Below, piece by piece: positions 27,740-36,623 of a stretch of 64,000 nucleotides of DNA. Origin of the DNA: Yoonia sp. BS5-3 (GTDB taxonomy: Bacteria > Pseudomonadota > Alphaproteobacteria > Rhodobacterales > Rhodobacteraceae); NCBI RefSeq assembly GCF_038069655.2, contig NZ_CP150951.2, positions 2,692,001-2,756,000 of the forward strand, read 5' to 3'. The first letter of the stretch is position 1. Every line of letters begins with the position of its first letter. The notes beneath the pieces are model-generated. The model did no database searches, was not told where the DNA came from, and worked only from the letters and a program-made list of their open reading frames with translations. The position numbers and the translations under genes are program-made.

Positions 27740-28942
27740 TTACTCATTCCGGGTGGCGGTGACTGCAATCGCCACCTCGACATTGAAACCAACACTTGTC
27801 TCATCCGCCATGCTTTGACCGATCAGAAAATCACGTCGGTCCAGCGTTAGGCTGCCTGTCATCACAGCCTCATCCCCTGTCAGAGCCAGCTCGAACGGAA
27901 AGCGAACCGGCACCGTTGTGCCCTTGATCGTAAGCGTGCCGTCGGCGGCATAACCGTTCTCGTCGCGTAGCAGATCAGCGTCAAAGGCGGCTGTTGGGAA
28001 GGCCTCAGCGTCAAAGAAATCCGCCCCCATAGCCTCGCCCGTGACTGACCCGAGCGTGAGCGAGCCGATGGCAATGGTTGTTGTCACATGCCCGGCGGTG
28101 CCTTCTGCTTCGGGGTCAAATGTGATCTCGGCGGTCCAGTCAGCGAAACTGCCCGCGACAGAGCTGCCCAGTTGCGTGATGCTGATGTCAATGCTTCCGC
28201 TTTGCACCGCCCACTGAGACTGCACGCTGGCCAGAGCGGTAGTTTCTGTTTCTATGGTGTCCTCGTGTTTCGAGAATAGCCCCGCCGCATTGCCACCAAC
28301 CGCAGCTGCTAGAAAAATCGTCGCCGCTGCGATGGGGGTGATCAATCGGGCTTTGTGGGCGGTGGCTTCGGGCAAGCCTCCTGATCCAAACCACATGCGC
28401 CGCAGCGTCGCATCCTTGTCGATGATCTGATGTTTCAACGCGCCAGCCACATGCAAAAGAATGGAAGCGACCATTATCTTGCTCCACAACCAATGCAGCG
28501 CTGAGGTGGTTGCGGCGAGGCTTTCGCTTTTGGGAACAAGCGGCAGGTCTTGCCCGATTGGTAACAGGATAGGTGCGAAGCCGGTTGTCGCGGCGTGATG
28601 AACCCAGCCACTCAGCGGTACGGCCACGAGCGATATATAAAGCAGCCAATGCACCAGTTCGGCCAGAAATGTCTCGGCCTTGCGGTCGGGGTGCAAAGGC
28701 CCGGGCTTTCGCTGCATCAACGCCCACAGGATCCGTCCGCAGGCGACGAAGAAGATCAAAACGCCCAAGGTTTTATGGATTGAAAACAGTTGCGCCTTGA
28801 AAGCCAGCTGTTCGCTGGTCTCATAGGGCAGTTTATTGGCGACCAGCCCCAGAGGGATCACAGCGAAGATGAGCAGCGCAGTGATCCAGTGGAATATCTT
28901 GGTCACACGGCCATAATGGCTGGCAGTATTCGCTGTGGACAT
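27740..28942 (-). CDS. Cytochrome b561 - YceI fusion protein
   Basis: This is a 400-residue protein in two parts. Residues 1-190 are a four-helix cytochrome b561 of the bacterial type, with heme-ligand histidines in KIFHWITALL, SIHKTLGVLIF, SGWVHHAATT and LLHVAGALKHQ. A further span (about residues 200-220) leads to a periplasmic YceI barrel (residues 235-400), ending in GTLTIKGTTVPVRFPFEL and a DRRDFLIGQ strand. It probably moves electrons from the quinone pool to, or near, a lipid-bound substrate. Two YceI domains in adjacent convergent genes suggest a joint task. Confidence 0.92.
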   Translation of the reverse strand: MSTANTASHYGRVTKIFHWITALLIFAVIPLGLVANKLPYETSEQLAFKAQLFSIHKTLGVLIFFVACGRILWALMQRKPGPLHPDRKAETFLAELVHWLLYISLVAVPLSGWVHHAATTGFAPILLPIGQDLPLVPKSESLAATTSALHWLWSKIMVASILLHVAGALKHQIIDKDATLRRMWFGSGGLPEATAHKARLITPIAAATIFLAAAVGGNAAGLFSKHEDTIETETTALASVQSQWAVQSGSIDISITQLGSSVAGSFADWTAEITFDPEAEGTAGHVTTTIAIGSLTLGSVTGEAMGADFFDAEAFPTAAFDADLLRDENGYAADGTLTIKGTTVPVRFPFELALTGDEAVMTGSLTLDRRDFLIGQSMADETSVGFNVEVAIAVTATRNE

Positions 28943-29082
28943 CGCTTGCTCCTTCCCGGGTTGCTGCGTGCGAGCATTCGCATTCCCGGGCGGTCTGTCC
29001 AGTGTGCATAGAGGTAGATTGCTTGTGCGCCTTTGCGCATCACTGTAAGCGGGGGTCCAATTAGGACGAGGTGGAGAGGTTC

Positions 29083-30018
29083 ATGCGGGCGTTTGTTTTT
29101 CCCGGGCAGGGGGCGCAGTCCATTGGGATGGGCAAGGATTTGGCGGACAGCTATCCGGCTGCAGCAGCGGTATTTGAAGAAGTGAATGACGCTTTGGGCG
29201 AGGATTTGTCCGCTTTGATCTGGGGCGGTGATTTGGAAGAATTGACGCTAACCCGCAATGCGCAGCCTGCCTTGATGGCAACTTCACTGGCCGCGATCCG
29301 TGCCTTGGAAGCTGAAGGTGTGACGATGGAAGGGGTTTCATTCGTCGCGGGTCATTCTTTGGGCGAATATTCGGCTTTGGCTGCGGCTGGCGCGCTAAGC
29401 GTGGCAGATACCGCCCGCTTGTTGCGCATGCGCGGCACGGCCATGCAAGAGGCTGTACCTGTCGGTGTTGGCGCCATGGCTGCTGTTCTGGGCCTGGATT
29501 TCGAAGCTGTCGCTGAGGTCGCTGCCGAAGCTGCCGAGGGCGATGTTTGTGCAGCTGCCAACGACAATGATCCGGGGCAGGTTGTGGTATCTGGCCACAA
29601 GGACGCGGTTGAGCGCGCGATTGAGATTGCGAAGGCGCGCGGTGCAAAGCGCGCGATTTTGTTGCCTGTCAGTGCCCCATTCCATTGTAGTCTAATGGCA
29701 CCAGCGGCGGACCTGATGGCCGAGGCTTTGGCCAAGGTCGACATAGCGGCCCCATCTGTGCCCCTTGTTGCCAATGTATTGGCACAGGACGTGTCGGATC
29801 CGGCGCAGATTCAGACGCTGCTTGTGGAGCAGGTCACAGGCTCGGTTCGTTGGCGCGAATCTGTGGCATTTATGGCTGCTAAAGGCGTAACTGATTTTTA
29901 TGAGATCGGTGCAGGAAAGGCATTGTCGGGGATGATCAAACGTGTTGATCGTGCGTTGAAGACGCAGGCGGTGGGTGCCCCAAGTGATGTAATGGCGGCT
30001 GCGGAAAGCCTACGCTGA
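29083..30018 (+). CDS. fabD: Malonyl CoA-ACP transacylase
   Basis: FabD moves malonyl groups from CoA to ACP to start each fatty acid elongation cycle. The 311-residue product begins MRAFVFPGQGAQSIGMG and carries the serine nucleophile in GHSLGEYSALAAAGAL, the Arg of RLLRMRGTAMQEA and the late His in VSAPFHCSLM. A GTGGAGAGG ribosome site precedes the ATG at 29083. It heads a fab cluster with fabG 22 bases downstream. Confidence 0.97.
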   Translation: MRAFVFPGQGAQSIGMGKDLADSYPAAAAVFEEVNDALGEDLSALIWGGDLEELTLTRNAQPALMATSLAAIRALEAEGVTMEGVSFVAGHSLGEYSALAAAGALSVADTARLLRMRGTAMQEAVPVGVGAMAAVLGLDFEAVAEVAAEAAEGDVCAAANDNDPGQVVVSGHKDAVERAIEIAKARGAKRAILLPVSAPFHCSLMAPAADLMAEALAKVDIAAPSVPLVANVLAQDVSDPAQIQTLLVEQVTGSVRWRESVAFMAAKGVTDFYEIGAGKALSGMIKRVDRALKTQAVGAPSDVMAAAESLR

Positions 30019-30040
30019 AAAATTGAGGAAGGGTCTTTAG

Positions 30041-30778
30041 ATGTTTGATCTGAATGGAAAGAATGCTTTGATTACAGGTGCCTCTGGCGGCATCGGCGGT
30101 GCTATTGCAAAGTCGCTTTATGATGCAGGTGCTTCAGTCGCCTTGTCGGGTACGCGCGTTGCCCCGCTTGAGGCTTTGGCCGCAGAATTGGGCGAGCGCG
30201 CGTATGTCCTGCCCTGTAACCTAAGCGACGCAGAAGCTGTCACGGCGCTGCCAAAGCAAGCTGCCGATGCGATGGGGTCGGTCGATGTGCTTGTCAACAA
30301 TGCCGGTATCACCCGCGATAATTTGTTCATGCGCATGTCGGATGAGGAATGGGCCTCGGTTCTGGAGGTCAACCTGACCTCGACCATGCGGCTTTGCAAA
30401 GGGGTTGTGCGGGGGATGATGAAGGCCCGTTGGGGCCGTATCGTCAATATTTCATCTGTCGTCGGCGCCACCGGTAATCCGGGGCAAACCAACTATGCCG
30501 CTTCAAAGGCCGGCATGGTCGGCATGTCTAAATCGCTTGCTTATGAGGTTGCCAGCCGCGGTATTACGGTAAATTGCGTGGCCCCCGGTTTCATCACAAC
30601 GGCCATGACCGATAAGCTGACCGATGATCAAAAGTCGGGTATTTTGGCGCAGGTCCCTGCAGGCCGTATGGGCGATGCAGAGGAAATTGCTGCCGCCGTT
30701 CTATACCTGTCTAGCCCGGAGGCAGCTTATGTCACCGGCACCACCTTGCATGTGAATGGTGGTATGGCCATGTTCTAG
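30041..30778 (+). CDS. fabG: 3-oxoacyl-ACP reductase
   Basis: FabG is the NADPH-dependent short-chain dehydrogenase that reduces 3-oxoacyl-ACP. The 245-residue product has the nucleotide motif TGASGGIGGA, NNAGITRDN, the catalytic Ser in ISSVVGATGN and the YAASKAG Tyr-Lys pair. It ends with the FabG-type TLHVNGGMAMF. It follows fabD and precedes acpP by 193 bp, a gap that contains several hairpins. Confidence 0.97.
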   Translation: MFDLNGKNALITGASGGIGGAIAKSLYDAGASVALSGTRVAPLEALAAELGERAYVLPCNLSDAEAVTALPKQAADAMGSVDVLVNNAGITRDNLFMRMSDEEWASVLEVNLTSTMRLCKGVVRGMMKARWGRIVNISSVVGATGNPGQTNYAASKAGMVGMSKSLAYEVASRGITVNCVAPGFITTAMTDKLTDDQKSGILAQVPAGRMGDAEEIAAAVLYLSSPEAAYVTGTTLHVNGGMAMF

Positions 30779-30852
30779 GCAGGCGCTTTGAAATCGTTTG
30801 CCTAAGCGGAATTCTCTGTTATAGGCCTCGCAGATTTGCTGAAAGCCGCATC

Positions 30853-30950
30853 TGACACAGTGTCATTTGTGTGGGGTGCAGATTGGCATTGCCCGGCGTT
30901 CCGGGCGCAAGAATGGGCGAAAGCCCGCATTGAGAAACGGGGCTTGGCCC
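30853..30950 (+). promoter_or_regulatory. Palindrome and three successive hairpins in the acpP leader
   Basis: Between fabG and acpP lie TGACAC-A-GTGTCA (30853-30865) and then three hairpins: GCCCGG-CGTT-CCGGGC (30891-30906), GGGC-GAAA-GCCC (30915-30926) and GGGC-TTG-GCCC (30940-30950). They end about 21 bases before the acpP ATG. They could be an mRNA-stabilising leader, a terminator for fabG, or both. Confidence 0.45.
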
Positions 30951-30971
30951 AGAAAGACATGAGGAATTGAT

Positions 30972-31205
30972 ATGAGCGACGTTGCAGACCGCGTACGCAA
31001 GATCGTTGTAGAGCATCTTGGTGTTGAAGAAGACAAAGTAACCGAAGCGGCGTCTTTCATCGATGACCTTGGCGCTGATAGCCTTGACACAGTTGAGCTG
31101 GTTATGGCGTTCGAAGAAGAGTTCGGGATCGAAATCCCTGATGACGCAGCCGAAACGATTCAGACATTCGGCGATGCGGTTAAGTTCATCGACGGCGCAC
31201 AATAA
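30972..31205 (+). CDS. acpP: Acyl carrier protein
   Basis: The 77-residue acidic protein carries acyl chains on a phosphopantetheine attached to Ser37 in [15 protein letters not shown]. The helix II recognition surface is canonical ([15 protein letters not shown]). A GAGGAA ribosome site precedes the ATG. In many bacteria fabF follows directly; here a reversed PilZ-like gene intervenes. Confidence 0.99.
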   Translation: MSDVADRVRKIVVEHLGVEEDKVTEAASFIDDLGADSLDTVELVMAFEEEFGIEIPDDAAETIQTFGDAVKFIDGAQ

Positions 31206-31222
31206 GCGCTGACCTTTTTGAT

Positions 31223-32149
31223 TTAGGCGGCGCCTGTTTGGGCGCCGCTTATTTTTTGCGGTATGGCTATCGGCACGGCGTTACAAACTGCGTTTACGCT
31301 ACGCAAGCTGATCCGTTTTTTGAATTGCAAGCCCGCGTAGTGGTTGTTGGCCCACGCCACGCTGCCAAGCACCCATCCATCTTCAATCAGAATCTCGACC
31401 GGGGTCGCGGTGATGATATCGTCGGCGCTGCCGTGTTTCAGTTTGATACCAAAGCAGTTGATATCCAGTATCAAACCTGTCGCGATATTACCGCCCCACC
31501 GATATTGGGTCGTGTAGGCAGCAACGCGCCGCCTTGCCCGCCGTTTCCGTCGGCGAATGGCCATGTTAAAGGTCTTGGTCCCGATGATGCCAAGGGTGCT
31601 GAGTATGACCAATATGATTAGGTTTCTGAAAGAGAACACCTGCTCTGCTGCTGCCTTTATGATTTCTGCTGCATTACCGTCATCCTCATGCGGATCAACG
31701 TCCCGATTCTGTGCCATGGCAATCTGCGCGGCTGTTGCGTCTGCTGCAAGGCAACGGTGTTGCGATAAGTAACGATTGACGGTCTCCAAATTCGATCTTA
31801 CCGCAGGGGTGAAATGACCGCGGATCGTGTTGACGTCGTTGATGTTCCCGACCGCCAGAAGATGTTCTGAGTTATTTAGAAAGAGCTGAAATGTGCGCCC
31901 CTTGGGCGTTTCAGCATTTGTCTGAACCGACGCCAGAATATTCCGCCCTTCCAATATATAAACGGCGTTTCGCAAGATATGCATGTCCGTCTGAAGTCGC
32001 ATGTTGTCTACGTTTCGGCTAAGACGTGCCTGGATGCTGTGCAGAGTGTCCAGACGGTCAATAACCCAGCAATCGACAGGCGATGTGTTCGCCTGCGCGC
32101 TGCCGCCCAAAAGGAGGCTAATCAATGCGATAGCTGTCAAACGCACCAT
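31223..32149 (-). CDS. Secreted/membrane protein with C-terminal PilZ-like domain
   Basis: The 308-residue product has a signal peptide (MVRLTAIALISLLLGGSAQA), a roughly 150-residue helical periplasmic region with two cysteines, and a membrane span (NLIILVILSTLGIIGTKTF). A very basic stretch (RRRKRRARRR) and a C-terminal beta domain follow, with DINCFGIKLKHGS and GSVAWANNHYAGLQF resembling PilZ. The canonical c-di-GMP motifs RxxxR and D/NxSxxG are only approximate (DINCFG lacks the Ser), so nucleotide binding is doubtful. A TTG at 32158 is an alternative start. It sits reversed between acpP and fabF. Confidence 0.78.
   Translation of the reverse strand: MVRLTAIALISLLLGGSAQANTSPVDCWVIDRLDTLHSIQARLSRNVDNMRLQTDMHILRNAVYILEGRNILASVQTNAETPKGRTFQLFLNNSEHLLAVGNINDVNTIRGHFTPAVRSNLETVNRYLSQHRCLAADATAAQIAMAQNRDVDPHEDDGNAAEIIKAAAEQVFSFRNLIILVILSTLGIIGTKTFNMAIRRRKRRARRRVAAYTTQYRWGGNIATGLILDINCFGIKLKHGSADDIITATPVEILIEDGWVLGSVAWANNHYAGLQFKKRISLRSVNAVCNAVPIAIPQKISGAQTGAA
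31227..31257 (+). terminator. Rho-independent terminator of acpP, inside the 3' end of the convergent gene
   Basis: GCGGCGCC-TGTTTG-GGCGCCGC forms a perfect 8-bp stem followed by TTATTTTTT. The same bases encode the last residues of the convergent PilZ-like protein (stop at 31223), so the two features share sequence. Confidence 0.88.
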
Positions 32150-32298
32150 TGGTTCCAAACGTGATCTCGGACATGCAACACTAGGCCGATCTTCTTAAAG
32201 CGGGATTAAGTGTGGCTGGGCGTGTCCGCACGCCCTTGCCCATGCGGCCTTGGCTGCGCTATCACCTGATCAAACACACCAAGAGGTGAGGGCAGAAA

Positions 32299-33558
32299 AT
32301 GCGTCGTGTCGTTGTAACAGGATTGGGGTTGGTCACACCCCTGGCGGATGGTGTTGAGAATTCATGGACTCGTATTCTGGCGGGCGAATCTGGCGCTGGA
32401 CGGATCACGGGTTTTGATCCTAGCCGTTTGACCACCCAATATGCCTGCGAGGTGCCTTTGGGTGATGGATCTGATGGGACCTTTGATGCCAATGCTTACA
32501 TGGATCCCAAAGAGCAGCGCAAAGTTGATACTTTTATTCTGTTTGGTATGGCTGCTGCCGAGCAGGCCATTAAGGACGCCGATTGGCAGCCTGAGGACCG
32601 GGACAGCCTTGAGCGCACTGGCGTCATGATGGGCTCTGGTATTGGTGGTTTGAATTCTATCGCCAATACCGCTGTGATGATGGCCGAGAAGGGCCCGCGC
32701 CGTGTTTCTCCCTTCTTTGTGCCTGGTGCATTGATCAATCTGATCTCTGGTCAGGTTTCGATCAAATATGGCTTCCGCGGTCCAAACCACGCCGTTGTGA
32801 CGGCGTGTTCGACGGGCGCGCATGCCATAGGTGATGCATCCCGTCTGATCCAATATGGTGATGCCGATGTGATGATTGCAGGCGGCGCAGAGGCTGCGAT
32901 TTGCGAGGTCGGCATGGCCGGTTTCAATGCATGCAAGGCTCTGAGCACGAAACATAATGATGACCCGACAAAGGCGAGCCGCCCTTGGGATGCCGACCGT
33001 GATGGTTTTGTCATGGGCGAGGGCGCCGGTATGGTTGTGCTGGAAGAATACGAGCATGCAAAGGCGCGCGGTGCGAAGATCTATGCCGAAGTTTTAGGTT
33101 ATGGTTTGAGCGGGGACGCGCATCACATCACTGCGCCGCCGCCTGACCATGAAGGTGCTGAGCGCGCGATGCGTGCAGCCTGCAAAAATGCCGGGATTGA
33201 TCCGGCGCAGATCGACTATGTAAATGCCCATGGGACATCGACCATGGCTGACACGATTGAGCTAAGCGCGGTTGAGCGTCTGGTGGGGGATGCAGCATCG
33301 CAGCTGACTATGTCTTCGACTAAATCCGCAACCGGCCATTTGCTGGGCGCTGCTGGCGCGATTGAGGCGATCTTTTCGATCTTGGCGATCCGGGATCAAG
33401 TGGCCCCGCCCACGATCAATCTGGATAATCCTGCTGTTGAGACGAAGGTTGACCTTTGCGCCAATGAAAAAAGGCCACGCCGGATTGATATCGCCTTGTC
33501 GAACTCGTTTGGGTTTGGCGGCACAAATGCCAGTGTGGTTTTTGGGAAAACTGACTGA
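32299..33558 (+). CDS. fabF: 3-oxoacyl-ACP synthase II
   Basis: FabF elongates acyl-ACP by condensation with malonyl-ACP. The 419-residue product has the active-site Cys170 in VVTACSTGAHAIGDA and the two histidines in YVNAHGTSTMAD and KSATGHLLGAAGAIEA. It also has the terminal FGFGGTNAS loop, all intact. A GAGGTGAGGG region precedes the ATG. It overlaps mltG by one base. Confidence 0.98.
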   Translation: MRRVVVTGLGLVTPLADGVENSWTRILAGESGAGRITGFDPSRLTTQYACEVPLGDGSDGTFDANAYMDPKEQRKVDTFILFGMAAAEQAIKDADWQPEDRDSLERTGVMMGSGIGGLNSIANTAVMMAEKGPRRVSPFFVPGALINLISGQVSIKYGFRGPNHAVVTACSTGAHAIGDASRLIQYGDADVMIAGGAEAAICEVGMAGFNACKALSTKHNDDPTKASRPWDADRDGFVMGEGAGMVVLEEYEHAKARGAKIYAEVLGYGLSGDAHHITAPPPDHEGAERAMRAACKNAGIDPAQIDYVNAHGTSTMADTIELSAVERLVGDAASQLTMSSTKSATGHLLGAAGAIEAIFSILAIRDQVAPPTINLDNPAVETKVDLCANEKRPRRIDIALSNSFGFGGTNASVVFGKTD

Positions 33559-34718
33559 TGTGGCGTCATATTGCTGCGAACACGATGACCTTTCTGATAG
33601 TGGCGCTGTTCCTGCTTGTTGGCGGAATAAGCTGGGGCGTGCGCGAATACCGTGCGCCTGGCCCGCTGACTGAAGCCATTTGTTTACCCGTCCCTGGCGG
33701 TGTGGCGAATACGGATGCTTTGACAGAAACCCTGCTGGAACGCGGTGCGATTACTTCGGCATTCATCTACGAATCTGGCGCCCGCTACACCGAAAAATCC
33801 GGTGAAATCAAACGCGGTCAATTCCGTATTCCTGCGGCGGCGTCGATGGAAGAGATTATCGATATCGTGACCCGTGGTGGCCGCAATACATGCGGTACGC
33901 AGGTCATTTATCGAGTGGGTATCAATCGCACTGTCGTGGATGTGCGTGAGTTGGATGCTGTATCCAATAGCTTTGTTGACGTGGTCAGCTTCGAAGCGGG
34001 CCAGCTTGAGGTGCCCGAGGAATATGCAGAGGTCCGTGCTGCCGGTGATGCGACCTATCGTGTGGTCATCGCAGAAGGTGCCACCAGTTGGCAGATTCTG
34101 GACGCTTTGGGAAAGATCGATATCTTGCGCGCAGATGTCACAGACGTTCCCGCTGAAGGGACTTTGGCCCCTCGCGACTATGATATTGTTGAGGGGGATA
34201 CTGTTTCATCCGTTTTGGACGAAATGCGCACCGCTCAGCAAATTATCCTGACTGAAGCTTGGCAGAACAGGGCGGAAGGATTGCCGCTGATCTCTGCGGA
34301 TGAAGCGTTGATCCTGGCCAGTATCATTGAAAAAGAAACTGGTGTTTCTGGCGAACGTGGCCAGGTGGCCAGCGTATTTGTGAACCGTTTGAACCAGGGG
34401 ATGCGGTTGCAAACTGACCCGACTGTCATTTACGGCATTACAGGCGGGGAGGGCGTTTTGGGACGTGGTCTTCGTCAGAGCGAATTGCGCGCCGAAACCC
34501 CGTGGAACACCTATGTGATCGAAGGTCTACCGCCGACCCCTATTGCCAACCCTGGCGAGGCGAGCATCCAAGCCGCATTGAACCCCGATACCACCGATTA
34601 CATCTTCTTTGTTGCTGATGGCACTGGCGGTCATGCTTTTGCGACCAATCTGGATGATCACAACCGCAATGTCGCTCGCTGGCGTGAAATCGAAGCCGAG
34701 CGCGCGGATAGCGACTAA
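33558..34718 (+). CDS. mltG: Endolytic transglycosylase MltG
   Basis: MltG cuts glycan strands within nascent peptidoglycan near the membrane and so sets strand length. The 386-residue protein has an N-terminal span (TFLIVALFLLVGGISWGV) and a YceG/MltG domain. The catalytic Glu is in ASIIEKETGVSGERGQVASV, and the QTDPTVIYGI and GLPPTPIANPGEASIQAAL blocks follow. The start codon overlaps the fabF stop (TGATG), a pairing that is common in alphaproteobacteria. It is the last cellular gene before the GTA cluster. Confidence 0.96.
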   Translation: MWRHIAANTMTFLIVALFLLVGGISWGVREYRAPGPLTEAICLPVPGGVANTDALTETLLERGAITSAFIYESGARYTEKSGEIKRGQFRIPAAASMEEIIDIVTRGGRNTCGTQVIYRVGINRTVVDVRELDAVSNSFVDVVSFEAGQLEVPEEYAEVRAAGDATYRVVIAEGATSWQILDALGKIDILRADVTDVPAEGTLAPRDYDIVEGDTVSSVLDEMRTAQQIILTEAWQNRAEGLPLISADEALILASIIEKETGVSGERGQVASVFVNRLNQGMRLQTDPTVIYGITGGEGVLGRGLRQSELRAETPWNTYVIEGLPPTPIANPGEASIQAALNPDTTDYIFFVADGTGGHAFATNLDDHNRNVARWREIEAERADSD

Positions 34719-34876
34719 CCACGGCGTCTCAATTCGTTAACATCCCGCGCGACCCGCAACCCTGGATTGTTTGACTTTCGAGGGCCCTTCATCGATTTTG
34801 ATCCTTGCTAGGCGCCATTCAGTTTGGTTTGGATGGTGCTCGACTGTAACGGAAGCATCCTTACAGGCCCATTATC

Positions 34877-35272
34877 ATGATCGAATTTGAAGACGACGCC
34901 GATGAGGCGATCCAAGACACCATCTATGACGAACCCGTACTAGAGACCGCGGAAATGAAGCGGGTCTTCTGGCGTATTCGCGCCCTATTGGAACCTATGC
35001 TTGTTGCAACCCCTAGCATGGACGCACCGCTGCCAATGTCGCTTATTGCCCGGCTCGCGGAATTACAGAATGCCTACCAGATGGTCGTTGCTGCACAGGA
35101 GGCTTTCAATGCCCAAAACCCAACACCAACCGCAGACTCAAATATCGACCTTACCGCAATCCGCGCTGAAATTGGGGGCGCACTTGATCGCATCCGGGAC
35201 GCGGGAGCAACAAAGGCGCTTTCTGACGAGCCTAAATGCTGCCCAACTTGCAGCGCTGCCCTATCTGTTTGA
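34877..35272 (+). CDS. GTA orfg1, small terminase-like protein
   Basis: The 131-residue product (MIEFEDDADEAIQDTIYDEP...) corresponds by position to RcGTA g1, which acts as a small terminase subunit lacking specific pac recognition. It is acidic at the N-terminus and helical in the middle (MKRVFWRIRALLEPML, LIARLAELQNAYQMVVAAQEA). It ends in a CCPTC cysteine cluster that could bind metal. The 158 bp upstream, after mltG, contain no gene and must hold the GTA promoter. The last 164 bases overlap the terminase gene in another frame. Confidence 0.8.
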   Translation: MIEFEDDADEAIQDTIYDEPVLETAEMKRVFWRIRALLEPMLVATPSMDAPLPMSLIARLAELQNAYQMVVAAQEAFNAQNPTPTADSNIDLTAIRAEIGGALDRIRDAGATKALSDEPKCCPTCSAALSV

Positions 35273-36512
35273 GTTCTGGGCGATGCCCCATCAGTTGCCG
35301 CCAGAAGGCGCGTGGCGCACATGGGTCATCTTGGGTGGGCGCGGTGCGGGTAAAACCCGTGCCGGTGCCGAATGGGTGCGCAGCGTGGTCGAAGGCCCCC
35401 GTCCGGCTGTGCCGGGTGAGTTGCGTCGTCTTGCGATTGTTGCAGAAACGATCGATCAGGCGCGCGAAGTCATGGTGTTTGGCGAGAGCGGCATCATGGC
35501 GGTATCCCCGGTGGCCCATCGTCCGGAATGGGTTCCGGGCCGCAGGTTACTGGTTTGGCCCAATGGCGCGACTGGCCAATTGTTTTCTGCCCATGATCCT
35601 GAAGCATTGCGCGGTCCGCAATTTGATGCGGTTTGGGCCGATGAGTTGGCCAAATGGCATCGTGCACGTGATGCTTGGGATATGATCCAATTCGGGTTGC
35701 GACTAGGATTGCATCCGCGCGCTTGTGTGACGACGACACCGCGCAGGGTGGATGTGCTGAATGACCTTTTGGCCCGTGATAGTTCGGTTGTCACCCATGC
35801 CCCGACGCAGGCGAACAGAGCGCATTTGGCTAAAGGGTTCCTTGAGGAAATCGAAGCGAGATATGGCGGAACTTCTTTAGGCCGTCAGGAGATCGAAGGC
35901 GTCATGCTTTCGGATGTGGATGGCGCGCTTTGGCAGACCGAACAACTGGATGCATTGCGCGTAACCGCATTGCCTGAGCTGACGCGGATCGTCGTTGCCA
36001 TTGATCCACCCGGCACCTCGCGGGCTGGATCGGATGAGTGCGGCATCGTTGTCGCAGGTGCGATCATGGACGGGCCCATTAATGAATGGCGGGCTTATGT
36101 CCTGGAAGATGCTACAATTTCTGCGGCAAAACCCTTGGATTGGGCACAAGCTGCAGTGGCCGCCATGCGCCGTCATGGTGCTGACCGATTGGTTGCTGAG
36201 GTCAATCAGGGCGGCGAGATGGTTGAGGCCGTCTTGCGTCAGGTCGACCCCTTGCTGCCCTATCGATCAGTCCATGCCACCAAGGGGAAGATCGCGCGTG
36301 CTGAGCCTATTTCCGCCCTTTATGAACAGGGCCGCGTTTTTCATATGCGTGGATTGGGCAAGCTTGAAGATCAAATGACACAGATGACCACCGCTGGTTT
36401 TGCTGGCAGTGGTTCGCCTGATCGCGTGGACGCATTGGTCTGGGCCTTGCATGATTTGATGATCGTGCCAGCTGCAAAATGGGCTAATCCCCAGATTCGC
36501 AGTCTGGGTTAG
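35109..36512 (+). CDS. GTA terminase large subunit (orfg2)
   Basis: This is the packaging motor. The 467-residue product has the ATPase Walker A GGRGAGKTRAGAEW near residue 75, Walker B-like FDAVWADELAKW and a C-terminal nuclease domain with acidic motifs (VVAIDPPGTSRAGSDECG, VAEVNQGGEM, RVDALVWALHDL). I start it at the ATG at 35109, which has a perfect AGGAGG six bases upstream inside orfg1. ATG 35283 would avoid the overlap but would remove the conserved AALPYLFEFWA segment. Confidence 0.95.
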   Translation: MPKTQHQPQTQISTLPQSALKLGAHLIASGTREQQRRFLTSLNAAQLAALPYLFEFWAMPHQLPPEGAWRTWVILGGRGAGKTRAGAEWVRSVVEGPRPAVPGELRRLAIVAETIDQAREVMVFGESGIMAVSPVAHRPEWVPGRRLLVWPNGATGQLFSAHDPEALRGPQFDAVWADELAKWHRARDAWDMIQFGLRLGLHPRACVTTTPRRVDVLNDLLARDSSVVTHAPTQANRAHLAKGFLEEIEARYGGTSLGRQEIEGVMLSDVDGALWQTEQLDALRVTALPELTRIVVAIDPPGTSRAGSDECGIVVAGAIMDGPINEWRAYVLEDATISAAKPLDWAQAAVAAMRRHGADRLVAEVNQGGEMVEAVLRQVDPLLPYRSVHATKGKIARAEPISALYEQGRVFHMRGLGKLEDQMTQMTTAGFAGSGSPDRVDALVWALHDLMIVPAAKWANPQIRSLG

Positions 36513-36623
36513 CCGTTGCGCAGGCCTGCGTACGCAGCTGTGACGGCTTCCTCATCTGTTTAGAGCAAATTGATTTTCGTGGATCACAGACGGCCACCAT
36601 CGGCCGGCACCAAGGAGTTTTGG

